Source: Ischnura elegans (lineage: Eukaryota > Arthropoda > Insecta > Odonata > Coenagrionidae). Taken from it: a DNA stretch of 64,000 bases. How positions within the stretch are numbered: the first letter of the stretch is position 1; each line of letters begins with the position of its first letter. Of this stretch, positions 10,470 to 20,650 are shown one piece after another. The stretch is from contig NC_060253.1 in the NCBI RefSeq assembly GCF_921293095.1, forward strand, positions 77,971,992 to 78,035,991, given 5' to 3'. The notes beneath the pieces were generated by a model that was given only the letters and a program-made list of their open reading frames with translations, was not told the DNA's origin and did no database searches. Position numbers and translations under genes: made by a program.

Positions 10470-10952
10470 GACGGGAAAAGTAGGAGGAATGACGACGGAA
10501 GACGTAGAAATTACGGCGGAAGACGTGAGCGCATGCGCAGCGGCGAAGTAACTGCTTAAGGTAAGACAATGTAATATTCTTCGATTTTAGTCGCGTAAGT
10601 TGGTGATTAACGGGTAAGGGGGTAGTTTCGGGTTCAACAGAGAGCACCACAAATACCGCACTTCACAGAAGGTGCAATGACACCGTGGCGTCGTAAAAAT
10701 GTTATGGCGGCGTCTTCCTTTTTATGAAAAGCCGATATATTGTCGAAGTAATTTCCTTCACAAGTATCGCAACGTCCTTCCATGACGGGAAAAGTAGGAG
10801 GAATGACGACGGAAGACGTAGAAATTACGGCGGAAGACGTGAGCGCATGCGCAGCGGCGAAGTAACTGCTTAAGGTAAGACAATGTAATATTCTTCGATT
10901 TTAGTCGCGTAAGTTGGTGATTAACGGGTAAGGGCGTAGTTTCGGGTTCAAC
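10325..10952. repeat. Tandem duplication of 314 bp inside Merlin
   Basis: Units 10325-10638 and 10639-10952 are nearly identical; I see only two differences (tgg/agg near 10355/10669 and ggggg/gggcg near 10620/10934). Each unit includes the start of the transposase gene (first ~48 codons, ATG at 10469 and again at 10783) plus about 170 bp of its leader. The second start therefore heads a short, cut-off copy of the zinc-ribbon region. Confidence 0.9.
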
Positions 10953-11373
10953 TGGAAAAAAATATCCCTCGAGCTGCTCCAATCTCGCGAAAGCTGGTGA
11001 TTAAAGGGTAAGGAGGTAGTTTTGGGTGGATAATTAAAAATGTCAATAAATGGGAAAATATTCATTTGCGAAAGAAATGACTAGCACCACGTTAATTAGG
11101 AGGGTTTTTAACATAGAATGAGGAAAAAATTTTCCGTGGAATCGGTGGGGGTTGTTTTCTGGACATTTACCATTAATATTAGGGGGACGGATGAGTCACA
11201 AAATATTTAACTGTTCACGCAGCCGCTAAACCTACCATTTTGAACCTTTTATCCTAAAAAATGTCTGGGGAGGGCCCCCACACCTCTCGCTTACCTTGGC
11301 GAATTTTCTATACCCTACAGACCCGCCAGTATTATATAGCTGCGCCTATCCTTAATTCCTAGCTGCGCCCTTG

Positions 11374-11895
11374 AAGCGAAGGAAGAAATACAGCGGGTGG
11401 TTTACCGACTCGTAAACATACCACATATTATTTACCACGAGAAAATCATGGGTTTTCACTGGCACATGAGAACAAACATCACAAAAACTGAAAGACTGAC
11501 CATGCGATTTGTTAATCGTTATCACGAATGGAACTCGAATTGGAAATTGAATACGTTTAAGCTCAAAAGGGCATATACGTAAGTTGGGATAATGGAATCT
11601 TCGGATTGAGAACTTCCTCATCTTTGAATTTTCCTTTGAGTATAGTGGCGTGAATCACTTTCATTATCAGTTTTTTTAATAACCAAACACGTTCCGTTGG
11701 ATAGTTTTGGTTGGTTTAGGTTTCAAAAGATCATGAACACATAGCCTACCTTAAGCTTTTAATCGTGCCGTGGTAAGCCAGTTGCGTCCAAGGACTTTAA
11801 ATATTCATATAGATAGTTGGTGACTTCGTCTTCGTTTATTACAAAGTTAAAAGACTTGAATTCATGCATAGTACACGGACAGTACTGATAATCAA
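11374..11895 (-). pseudogene. Broken C-terminal part of a Helitron helicase (copy 1)
   Basis: Across shifting frames on the minus strand: FVINEDEVTNYLYEYLKSLD, LNQPKLSNGTCLVIK, FELKRIQFPIRV, then FVITINKSHGQSF and YVVCLRVGKPPAVFLPSL. These correspond to late motifs of the PIF1-type SF1B helicase that forms the C-terminal half of Helitron RepHel proteins (LNQPKLCNGTRL, RRQFPVRxAFAMTINKSQGQ, LYVACSRVGKP). No Rep (HUH nuclease) part is present. Stops and frameshifts make it non-functional. It ends at the MITE insertion. Confidence 0.82.
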
Positions 11896-12979
11896 CAATT
11901 GCTTGGAGATTTGTTTACACACACGGTAGTTATGTGTTTGTTGACAACTCAATTCGAGCTGAGCTTACCTCTAATTCAATTATTTTAATACTATTTTAAT
12001 ATTACTTTAATATTTTTTAACATGTTTGAACATTTAATTTTTTTTAATATTGTTAAAAAGATCAGTGAATACATCAGTAAAAACGAAAAAAAAATCTTAT
12101 TTTTTTGACCGTCTTAACAATCAACTCCTAAAAACATATCTCTAGAATAAAGTTGAATTTTTTTGTGAAGTTTTACTATTTTTTAATGTCCTATATGTTA
12201 TCCGGGGCTGAGACGAATCCATAGAGCCTAATGTCACTGAAATCGGTGCAGCCGTTCTCGAGTTATAAGTGTTCTAACTAACACGATTTTCGACTTTCTT
12301 TTATATATATACTAGCTGACCCGGCGAACTTCGTACCGCCTAACAATCAATGAACCTACAGTTAACTTACACCATTTATAAATCAAGAGCGGCTGTATCG
12401 TTTTTAATCATGTTTAATTTATTATAATAAAATAAGGATACAAATTCAATAAAACTACGTAAATGAGTACCAAAATTGCTTGTCAGAAAGACATTTTCTT
12501 TATTGAATCTACATAGGGTGAATCGGAGCACGTTTACGCGGATTTTTTTCAACAAATTTTCTTACGTTTTAGCTTAAGAAATTTTGGGCATTGTGGTTTG
12601 ATAAAGCAGTTCATGAAATAAAAATTATACGCATTCAGTTGTTGGCTATTTGCGTTATTAGCTGTAAAAAAATGTTTTTAGGTCCAAGTCTGTTGCATAC
12701 ACTTGGCCCATTCAGGGGGCAGGTTGACACGACCCCAGACCGACGCTTGACTGATGCTCAAAATCGTGCAAAAAAAACCCCTATGAAGCAGCATTCGCAT
12801 TAAATGACTTAAGGCGCGCCAGTTTTAGTATCTCTGTTTGGTAAAAATGCACTGCGTAAACGTACTGCATGCGTAAACGCACCACGGTGAGCCCTACACA
12901 TTCGGGTTTAATGCCTTGCGTCAAGCACCTTCTGAGAAACAACAGTTTTTGTTTTGTTATCAGGTGCAAGATGAAGCGG

Positions 12980-13009
12980 ATTTAGCTAAATAAATATAGC
13001 GAAGCAAAG
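12980..13009. other. Left flank of the MITE in Helitron copy 2
   Basis: The last 8 bases (aagcaaag, 13002-13009) are one mismatch from the right-hand duplication aagcgaag at 13299-13306, marking the target duplication of the MITE in this copy. Confidence 0.75.
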
Positions 13010-13298
13010 CAGTGACGCAGCGAGGGGAGGTTTTGGGGGATACACCCCCCCCCCCAAGAGCTTAGAGAATTTTTTTATGAAAGATTTTGTTATTAATATT
13101 AGGGGGACGGATGACTAACAAACAAAACATATTTAACTATTCACACAGCCACAAAACCCACTATTTTGAACAATTTATCTTAAAAAATGTCTGGGGGAAG
13201 TGCCCCCACACTTCCCGCTTACCTTAGCTAGTTTTCTATACCCTACAGACCCGTGGTATTAGCTGCGCCCAAAACCCCCTATCCTAGCTACGCACTTG
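13010..13298. mobile_element. hAT-type MITE in Helitron copy 2 (289 bp)
   Basis: The ends are CAGTGACGCAGCGAGG and, on the other strand, CAAGTGCGTAGCTAGGAT. It is the uninterrupted counterpart of the MITE at 9376-11373 and belongs to the same family as 60214-60517. It carries the empty Merlin target attaatat at 13092-13099. Confidence 0.82.
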
Positions 13299-13870
13299 AA
13301 GCGAAGGAAGAAATACAGAGGATGGTTTATCGACTCGTGAACATAGCACGCTAAATTGACCATGAGAAAATCATGGGTTTTCATTAGCACATGAGCACAA
13401 ACAACACAAAAACTGAAAGAATGACCATGCGATTTTTTAATCGTTATCACGAATGCAACACGAATTGTAAATTGAATGCGTTTAAGCTCAAATGGGCATA
13501 TGAGTTGAGATCATGCAATATACGGAGTAAGGACTTCCTCACCTTTGAATTTTCCTTTGAGTAAAGTTGCGTGAATCACATTAATTACCAATTATTTTAA
13601 TCACCAAACACGTTCCGTTGGATAGTTATGGTTGGTTTAGGCTTCGAAAGATCATGAGCACAGAAACTACATTTTTCTGTAAATCGTGCCTTGGTAAGCC
13701 AGGTACGTCCAAGGACTTAAAATATTCAGATAGATAGTTGGTGATTTCGTCTTCGTTTGTTACACATTTAAAAGATTCGAATTCATGCAGAGTACGAACT
13801 ATTTGAATTTACCTCGTTTTAGTCATCCACATCTTCGTTCTTGCTCGCTAAATCAACCATCTTTGATTAT
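13299..13870 (-). pseudogene. Broken C-terminal part of a Helitron helicase (copy 2)
   Basis: The minus strand gives, in interrupted frames, CVTNEDEITNYLSEYFKSLD, VPGLPRHDLQ, LSNGTCLVIKIIG, KRIQFTIRVAF, VITIKKSHGHSF and LCSRVDKPSSVFLPSLQV. These are the same PIF1/Helitron helicase blocks as copy 1. This copy keeps about 200 bp more upstream sequence. Many stops; no function expected. Confidence 0.82.
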
Positions 13871-14437
13871 TTTGGTGATCAATCATATTCTGGAACTCTT
13901 TGTTGATGAGCTCACCTTTCGCTGTAACTAATTTGCAATCGAAATTTTCAAGGAAATGCGTTAAAACTACTCGATTCCTCGACAGGAACACGGACATTAC
14001 CGTTTGTCAACAATTGCTTGGAGATTTGTTTACAAACACGGTAGTGAAGTGTCAACTCAAGCTGGGCCACGGCTGGGCTTACAATCAGCTCGAATTAAAT
14101 TTTAAAAATGTAATAATTTCAATTTAATTAATATTTTGAATATATTTAGTAATTAAAATGTTATATTGTTACTAAATTCAGTTATTAAAGTGGTAAAAAC
14201 AAAACAAATTATTTAATTTGTAGTTTTGACCGACTTATCAATTGTTGTGTTACTATAACTCCTAAAAGCATGTCCAAAGGAAAGAGATGAATTTTTTTTG
14301 TGAAATTATCCTTTTTTTAATGGCCTATATGTTAACCCCGCCTGAGACGAATCCAAAGAACCAAATCTCATTGAAATCGGTGCAGCCGTTCTCGAGTTAT
14401 AAGTGTTCTAACTAACACGTTCTTTTATATATATAGA

Positions 14438-15420
14438 TTTTTTAGAATTTTGCACCCTTCAAAAGCCCTAGAAAATTTTTAAATGATAAAATAATCCTTT
14501 TAATTCCTCCAAATGACCGAAAAGTCATAAAAATTGGAGGGGGAAGCTCCCCCGAAAATGGTGGGTGATGGGGAAAAATCGGAGTTCATATTCGTATTTA
14601 GGAGGTCATTTTACGTGAGAATCAGCAGGAATGGTGTCAGGGCCGATTTTCATGCCGTCCAGTGTTATCTCCATTAACTATTGTGATGTTAAAACGTTTA
14701 AGTTCTTTCAGTGCCATGACTTTACTCCTTTTACATATTAGATAGTTCCCAACTTTCTTGTACATACTAACGCTCTTCTTTTCCCCCTTGACCATGAGGA
14801 ACTTTTTTCCATTGCCTTACCAACGTTGTTGGCGAAAATTATTCCGACTTCTTCAAGGGTTTCGTTCGTATGCAACTCCTTTCATGGTGTTCATGAATTG
14901 CATCAGATTTAAAATTCCCACCGAAATCCATCAGTTGGTTTTGAGGCCTGCGAGCGAACATGAAACCCGAAATTGCCTCTTGACCGCCTTCAGCTCGCGT
15001 TCAGAAGAAACTGGATTAAGGAGGCGTCCGACTTTAGGCGTTTTTCCATTTATTCATTATTTATTGGGGCTCAATGACTGGTTGTTCTGTTGATATTCAG
15101 GTTCAATTCTAATTGGCCCTCATTTTTGTCCCCATTTGGCCAGTCTTTTGGCATACTCATGCTTTCCTACATTTTAAATTTCTGGCGGCATTTAAATTTT
15201 TTTCTTCCTCGTCTACTCTTCCCTGAAAATTTTCCCTCTTTCATTGCCCTCAGCAAGCACTCACTTTTCAACATAAAGTCCCAAGCAGTTCATCTTCCCA
15301 TTTCTTTACTCTCTTCACTATTTGCCCCTATTCTCTGATTATTTGTAATATTTCCTCATTTCGTACACCTTCTCATATCCCTTCGATTGTCCTCCACATC
15401 CATTTCTAAGGCCTTATTGT
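14438..15420. other. Intergenic DNA right of the Helitron array
   Basis: No gene recognised. G-rich patches near 14538 and 'agtgttatctccat' near 14662 resemble old repeat sequence seen near 7566. The open stretches at 14758-15338 have no domain or splice support. Confidence 0.45.
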
Positions 15421-15925
15421 AGGGGCGGTCTGGGGAGATGGGGGCTCGTGATGGGCCCCCTCCTAACCGGGGGAAATTTTAGGAAATGTTTTTGGACGCT
15501 ATTCTGGCTCTTAAAAACTAGATAATAGATGATAAAAAAATAGCAATTTCGTACGAAAAAGTTCTATGAAAAGTGAGAATTTCACTTCTTATAAAATTTA
15601 ATAATGTGTTATGGTTCTATAATCTATTTATTGAATTTGTTCCTTGAAACCACTGAATTCTAGAAAACCTCAGAAATAGCCTTTCCAAATAACCCTTTCA
15701 AAAAAGCGTCAGTTTTTCTTTTATCATCCGACACCATTATTTTTATTAAATATTTTTACAATGAGTTATAAATTAAGCTAAAAATGAAAATGTATTATTT
15801 AATAATTTCAAAAAAACTTTGGTTCAACGAATCTGACTATTATTTTTCATTACATCGTCCATATGCGCTTCAGACGCGAGAGTTGCGGGGGCCCTCGGCG
15901 ATTGCCGACTGACTAGACCGCCCGT
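15421..15925. mobile_element. Probable inverted-repeat MITE (about 505 bp)
   Basis: The left end is AGGGGCGGTCTGGGGAG; the right end on the other strand is ACGGGCGGTCTAGTCAG. The flanks cttattgt (15413-15420) and cttattcc (15926-15933) share six of eight bases, which could be a decayed 8-bp duplication. No coding capacity. Confidence 0.5.
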
Positions 15926-16024
15926 CTTATTCCTTCTTGGGACTTTTACTTACTAGGGAATATTAACTATGAATTACATATTAATGCCACCATTCAAGCC
16001 ATGATTTATATTTTTTAAGCACTT

Positions 16025-16299
16025 CAGTGCCGTAACTACGAATAAGCCTTGGGTGTAGGGGATGGGATGGCCGGGAGTGGCGACTCCTCCCCCAGGCAAA
16101 ATCTGGTCAAATTTTTGAAAAATGACATGCCCGGAAATACATTTTAAACCATTTTAGCAATAAAAATTGAGCTTTAAGCAAATGCAGTTATTATACGCCA
16201 AAACTAGTCAATAGTTTTAAATATTTTTTTTTATTTCTCTGAGGCTTTGGGGGTGTTTCTAACCATCTATTCCCTCATCCCCCCATAGTTACGCCACTG
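16025..16299. mobile_element. hAT-type MITE (275 bp)
   Basis: The ends are CAGTGCCGTAACTACG and, on the other strand, CAGTGGCGTAACTATGGG. A perfect 8-bp duplication aagcactt flanks it (16017-16024 and 16300-16307). No coding region. Confidence 0.85.
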
Positions 16300-16307
16300 A
16301 AGCACTT

Positions 16308-18339
16308 CAATTATTAATTTGGTTGTTATATGCATGACTTCATAGAATTTACTTAGCACTGTGATTGAGCTGTCTCAAATCAAAAATCACTCGGATAAAA
16401 CACGCAAGTACTATTTCACCTGAGTGACTTGCTACCTAACGACGACGTACTGCGAAGAAAACCCGGCTGTTTAAATAAATTTACGCGGAATTACATAGAA
16501 TTGCTTTTCAATCACTTAAATAATTTACCGTCGCACATACACAGTGGCATGGGGTGGGATGTCCTAAGCCACTAATGCAACGTGTCACGCTAAAACAAAA
16601 TCTTTCACATGTGCGTCGCAAAACCGGAAAATCTTGACAACCATTCATTCCATAAGTCAATCGCAAGAGCCCTTTAAAACTGCTCATATATATATTTAAA
16701 ACTGTCCTTTCCCCAAATTGAAAAAGTCTCTCCTTTCCCATAAACGAAGCGAACAAAAGCAGCGTAACGACAATGGTTAACCCGGATTAGTGCCAGACCC
16801 TGTCCTTTTCAATTTTGGCATGCCTCAATTTCCGTCCTTGGAGTGGTGACGAAGGACAGATTTTCCCATCAGCCCGCAGGCAGCAAAAGGAGAACTGGAG
16901 GCCGTGGCAGAAAGGAAACTTACACAAAGGAATGTTTTGCTTATGCTCGAAACTTCGCCTCGGCCCGAAAACGTATTTGCGAGAATTGCTGGCTGCCTTG
17001 TCACTTGCAGTGCTCATTCTAATTCCCTGCATACCGAAAAACAGAAGGCTCATACATGGAAGGCTCCTCCTTACATGCCTCATATTTAACCTGCGTAACG
17101 AGTCAAAAGATTTAGGGGCTACTTTGTAGAACGCGGTAGAATTAACTCTAGAATGACGGAACTATTCATTTGAACCACACGTCATATCCAAAATTGACTT
17201 TAGCTACGAAAGGATTATCCTATTATTCCATTAATTCGTGATTTAGTGTATATTTTCATTTGTTATATCATAATAGAAAAAATACAATTTTCTCAGGAAA
17301 TTTTAATGAGTGTACTATACTTATAAAGACAGCTTCGGTAAAATTAGACCCATAACCTCTATCTCTATGGTGAGAATGAGCTTTTTCGCCATTTTCATGT
17401 TCAATTGACTCCATATATTCATTTACTGAGATAATATCACATCATTTATATTAACATTTGAAAACTTTCCATTCCATTCGGATGGTAGGTACTATTCGAT
17501 AGAGAAGTCTCTCCTGATATACGTGTAGGCTTTATCGCAACTGCGTTCACATTTCTTAGAGTCCCAATAAAATGACATTTCCTTGTACATTATATGAATC
17601 AATCTTAAGTTATTTTCATTCTATGATAGAAAAACATCACTTTTTAGAGCTAAAATATGCTTAAAAAATAGAATACCTTGATTGCATTAATCGTAGAAAC
17701 CGGAAAATGAGTCAAAATGATTCATTACCATTCTAGTAAGTGCGATAATGTCGGCCGACTAATAGTAAACATTTTTAAAATATCCAGAACGGTTCCACTA
17801 AAACAATGCTTGTTTCAAACTCTTGATCATGAACATGACGCAGTCAATTCCAAAACCGGCCGTCAGGAAAAAAATTTAATGGAATTGCACCGACTGTTTT
17901 AATCACTTTTGAGTAAATTACAACTACATTTGCACTGCGATTACTTCGCCACATTAATTGATGTAAAACTGATATATACAAGGTAATGTAATGTAAAATT
18001 GATATAATTGTAAATATTCTTTTATAATTTGACGAAGCATGGCATGAAATATCAAAAAACGACAAAATAGACGCGATATTTTTAGATTTCAAATAATCTT
18101 GTGATAAATTTCCGCACGCGAAGTTTAATAATAATATTAATATTTGTTCCAGACATAGGTACAATTTTTATTAGTACATATATAATTTGGATCATAGGTA
18201 CCCCATTAGAATTAAGATTCTGTTTTGAGTAACCGACTCGTTTTACCAATAGTTTTTTTTATGTGATGGGTTTTTATTAGTTATTTTATTATTATAGGTA
18301 ATTATTAGTTAAGTTAGAGGTCTATTGAGTACTATCCGA
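16308..18339. other. Intergenic DNA
   Basis: A moderately GC-rich patch at 16790-17090 is open in several frames, but none carries a domain or clear splice sites. The rest is AT-rich without genes. Confidence 0.45.
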
Positions 18340-19370
18340 TATCATATATGTTGGATTAAGGATTTCTTAAACTACCGCGAAAAAAAGATATTTCTAGATG
18401 GCATTAGTTCAGATACGGCGAAAGTCACATCCGGTGATCCCCACGAAATAATAGAACCTCACGGAGTAAGGGAACATTGGCACCTTATTATTCCTTTATT
18501 TTAATGATATCTCTACCACAGTTTCTGGTGTAATTCGACTTTTCGCGGACGATGCTTTGTTCTACTGAGATATAAACCGACAGAATTTCGTGCAAGAGAA
18601 GTCTCAAGGCTTTATTCGATTGGTGTTATTCTTGGCAATTAGAGTTAAATCTTAAAAAAAATGTAGTGATGAATTTTTGGTCAAAGGAAGACTTACCAAA
18701 CTTAAAACATTTAATCAATATAGCAAAGTTATTAAAGGAAGGTTGGTTAAGTATTTAGGAGAAACTCTTATCCAGGACTCTCCTGGGGAAAGCACATTCA
18801 GGAAATTTTCGGGCAGATAAATCGGAAATTAGGATTAATTAAAAGAATTTATTAATTTTTAGTTAAATTTTTTGTTAAAATTTTTTAATTAAAGTTAATT
18901 AAAAGAATTATCAGAAAATGCGATGGAAAAGTAAAAGAATCATGTTCTAATTCTCTCTTGATACCTCGTATAGAGTGCGCCGCTATTAAATAGGACTCGC
19001 ATGAAAAAGTAATGATTTCGGATATAGTTATAGAGAATATAGAGGCGAGCAACAAGATTTTTTAAAAATTGTTACCGATGGACATAGAAGCGTAACTGAA
19101 TTAATTGAGAATTTAGAATGGGAATGCCTAACTGATCGAAGGGAAAATTTTTGATTAAATCTTTTTCCCAAATTTAAAGTAAAATACTTTTTGCCTGATG
19201 TTCAAGATATTTTAAGAGATTCAAATTACTATGCTATAAAATATCACATGGATAAGATTGGTGAAATAGACTACAGAATCGATAGATTTAAGATGCCACT
19301 TTTTCCGCGTACAATAAGGGGTCATAATGTTCGCGATAGTTTAACTTTAGTTTATTTTATGAAACCTTGA
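18340..19370 (+). pseudogene. Decayed jockey-like non-LTR retrotransposon (reverse transcriptase, 3' half)
   Basis: Plus-strand frames give WIKDFLNYREKKIFLDGISS, AKVTSGDP, a frame-shifted LFLYFNDIS, then VIRLFADDALFY with the catalytic FADD box. WCYSWQLELNLKKNVVMNF follows, then a 'SWGKHIQEIFGQINRKLG' type segment. The tail gives EYRGEQQDFL, VTELIENLEWECLTDRRENF and LFPRTIRGHNVRDSL. This is the standard order in jockey/CR1-type elements. Stops follow FADDALFY and occur between the blocks, so it is inactive. The 5' part (endonuclease, ORF1) is absent and no poly(A) tail is clear. Confidence 0.82.
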
Positions 19371-19529
19371 CTCAGACTTGGTAAAATAGGATATGCACGT
19401 GTAGTTAATAACTCATTATATTTGTAAATATTAACCATTTACACGAATTTTGTTGGCACGTTTTAAGTCATGCATGAATCAATTACTGCGCTAACTTTTC
19501 GTGTTTTGTTTACCTTTTTCTTGAACCGA

Positions 19530-19663
19530 CTAATAGTTTTATTTGCATGGTGGCATGCGCGTGACCACTCTCCTAGTTTTTGCTCTGACCGTATCTGACT
19601 CTATCGTTTTCCTGAGTGCATGGTCTGTATCCGGTGAACGAGCGCGTTTCTGATTAAGACTAG
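19530..19663 (-). CDS. Candidate terminal exon of an unidentified minus-strand gene (weak)
   Basis: On the minus strand 'gcactctttctag' is a plausible acceptor ending at 19664. The next 42 codons read NQKRARSPDTDHALRKTIES then DTVRAKTRRVVTRMPPCK and a stop, with AATAAA overlapping the stop. The basic, Ser/Thr-rich composition is protein-like. Its entry phase (AG|T) is compatible with the phase-2 donor of the exon at 26881-27016, but one in three random exons would fit. No domain recognised. Confidence 0.2.
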
Positions 19664-20525
19664 AAAGAGTGCTGCATTCCTGGTGTGGAATCACCCCGTG
19701 CCATACACCACGGTACCTCATGGATGTAGACGAACTCTGCCCATGCATATATGTGTGCCAGGGCTGCTGGTACAAAGAAAATTTGGAGGGAAATGGTCAG
19801 AATCCCTTAGTCCTAGGACCTCCTCCTCCTTCCAAGGGGAAAGAGGAGGGGGTTATGGTTTAAGGGCAAGAAAGGAATCCTCCTCCCCGCTCTCCCTCAG
19901 ACGTCAAAAAAGTCCTTGGTTCCGAGTGACTTGTGACTCCACGGTGCAAAGGCCGGGGAAAGATTTGTGACTGGTGAGGGAGGCAAGGGATGGCCCCTGA
20001 CAGCGATGCCCTAAACTATAAGACAGTCAGGCAGATTGGAGAATATGATACGGCTGTGGGAGTCCGAAGTCCAGACACGTCAAAGCCAGGGTTTTGAATC
20101 AAGGGGAGAGATAACGATGAACAGAGAGATGGAAAGATCGTCAAGCCATTTGACTGCGAGCCCAGAGCTTCCCCAAAGAGTCAAAAGAGCCAACAAATAG
20201 CGATCGGTACGCTATTTCACGGAATGAAACTCTTGAGTTCTTATTTTACATTACTAAAGTAAATATTTTTCGCCTTGTACGGTACAAAATTATTTAAGTT
20301 TTGAAATCTCCAAGCGGATAGTGTTAGGAGATTAGACGATGGGAGATTTGAGGTTAGACCTGACGAGTCAAACTAATCTTTGGATTGTTGATTCATGATG
20401 GTGTTATAATTACAAGAAAATAAACGCGTTTCGACGCTAATTAATTCAAGTAAATTGGGAAGAGCCCAACATTTCCCTTTTCAGCTTCATTGTTCAACAC
20501 ACTGCACCTCCAAATACCGCCTGAC
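19664..20525. other. Intergenic DNA, GC-richer patch
   Basis: 19680-20200 is less AT-rich than its surroundings and has short open stretches, but I recognise no protein or repeat. Nothing else is seen. Confidence 0.4.
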
Positions 20526-20528
20526 ATG

Positions 20529-20650
20529 ATTCTACATCTACATGATACCCTGCGAGCTAAGGAAGTCTATTTTCACTATCATTCCCGTCATAGTTGATGT
20601 TGTTCTCATTGTATGTTTCCACCTTCAAGAAAACTTTGGCGAGAGGTATT
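20529..20650 (+). repeat. Fragment of the insect 'CTACATCTACATGATACCCTGCGAGC' repeat
   Basis: 'tctacatctacatgataccc' followed by tgcgagc is the signature of a repeat very common in insect genomes, usually linked to non-LTR retrotransposons. Related short pieces lie at 21275-21330 (atctacatattgccctgcaagccac) and 46902-46935. Only the signature is recognisable. Confidence 0.55.

Larger units (their letters stand above)
9463..11171 (-). mobile_element. Complete Merlin DNA transposon (1709 bp)
   Basis: Terminal inverted repeats of 24 bp are identical (9463-9486 and 11148-11171; they start GGTAAATGTCCAG). An exact 8-bp target duplication, attaatat, flanks it (9455-9462 and 11172-11179). The unoccupied site, with a single attaatat, survives at 13092-13099 in Helitron copy 2. 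An ISXO2/IS1016-type DDE transposase with an 8-bp duplication defines Merlin. The transposase gene occupies the left half on the minus strand; the right half contains a tandem duplication of its 5' part. Perfect ends and an open reading frame indicate a young, possibly still mobile copy. Confidence 0.93.
9376..11373. mobile_element. hAT-type MITE in Helitron copy 1, split by Merlin
   Basis: The left end is CAGGGACGCAGCGAGG at 9376. The right end, read on the other strand from 11373, is CAAGGGCGCAGCTAGGAATT. The flanking 8-bp duplication aagcgaag is at 9368-9375 and 11374-11381. Removing Merlin and its duplication leaves about 280 bp, the size of the related copies at 13010 and 60214. The MITE is at the same place in both Helitron copies, so it entered before the copies separated. 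Confidence 0.8.
8845..12311 (-). mobile_element. Helitron copy 1 (3' copy of a head-to-tail pair)
   Basis: Oriented on the minus strand. Its 3' end is ..GGTACGAAGTTCGCCGGG..CTAG at 8848-8845, followed by T (complement of A8844), as expected for Helitron insertion between A and T. The GGCG..CGCC complementarity near the end could form the subterminal hairpin. Its 5' end (TATATATATAAAAGAAAG, read down from 12311) directly abuts the CTAG of copy 2 and lacks the leading TC. It contains a hAT-type MITE with a Merlin element inside it, plus a broken helicase. Without the Merlin insertion it is about 1.75 kb. Relative to copy 2 it lacks roughly 165 bp near 8970 and 200 bp near 11880. Confidence 0.8.
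12312..14437 (-). mobile_element. Helitron copy 2 (5' copy of the pair)
   Basis: The 5' end reads TCTATATATATAAAAGAACG on the minus strand, with the T of TC opposite 14437 and preceded by A. The 3' end is CTAG at 12315-12312. TC...CTAG between A and T is the canonical Helitron arrangement. The two copies agree through their whole length, including 'gtgcagccgttctcgagttataag' near the 5' end and 'gacccggcgaacttcgtacc' at the 3' end. This copy holds the same hAT-type MITE (13010-13298) but no Merlin, and a longer piece of the dead helicase. Head-to-tail pairs are expected from rolling-circle transposition, though serial insertion could give the same layout. Confidence 0.82.

Noticed and set aside
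16815..17129. Three overlapping open frames (plus and minus)
   Set aside because: None has splice support or a known domain; mutual overlap suggests composition effects.
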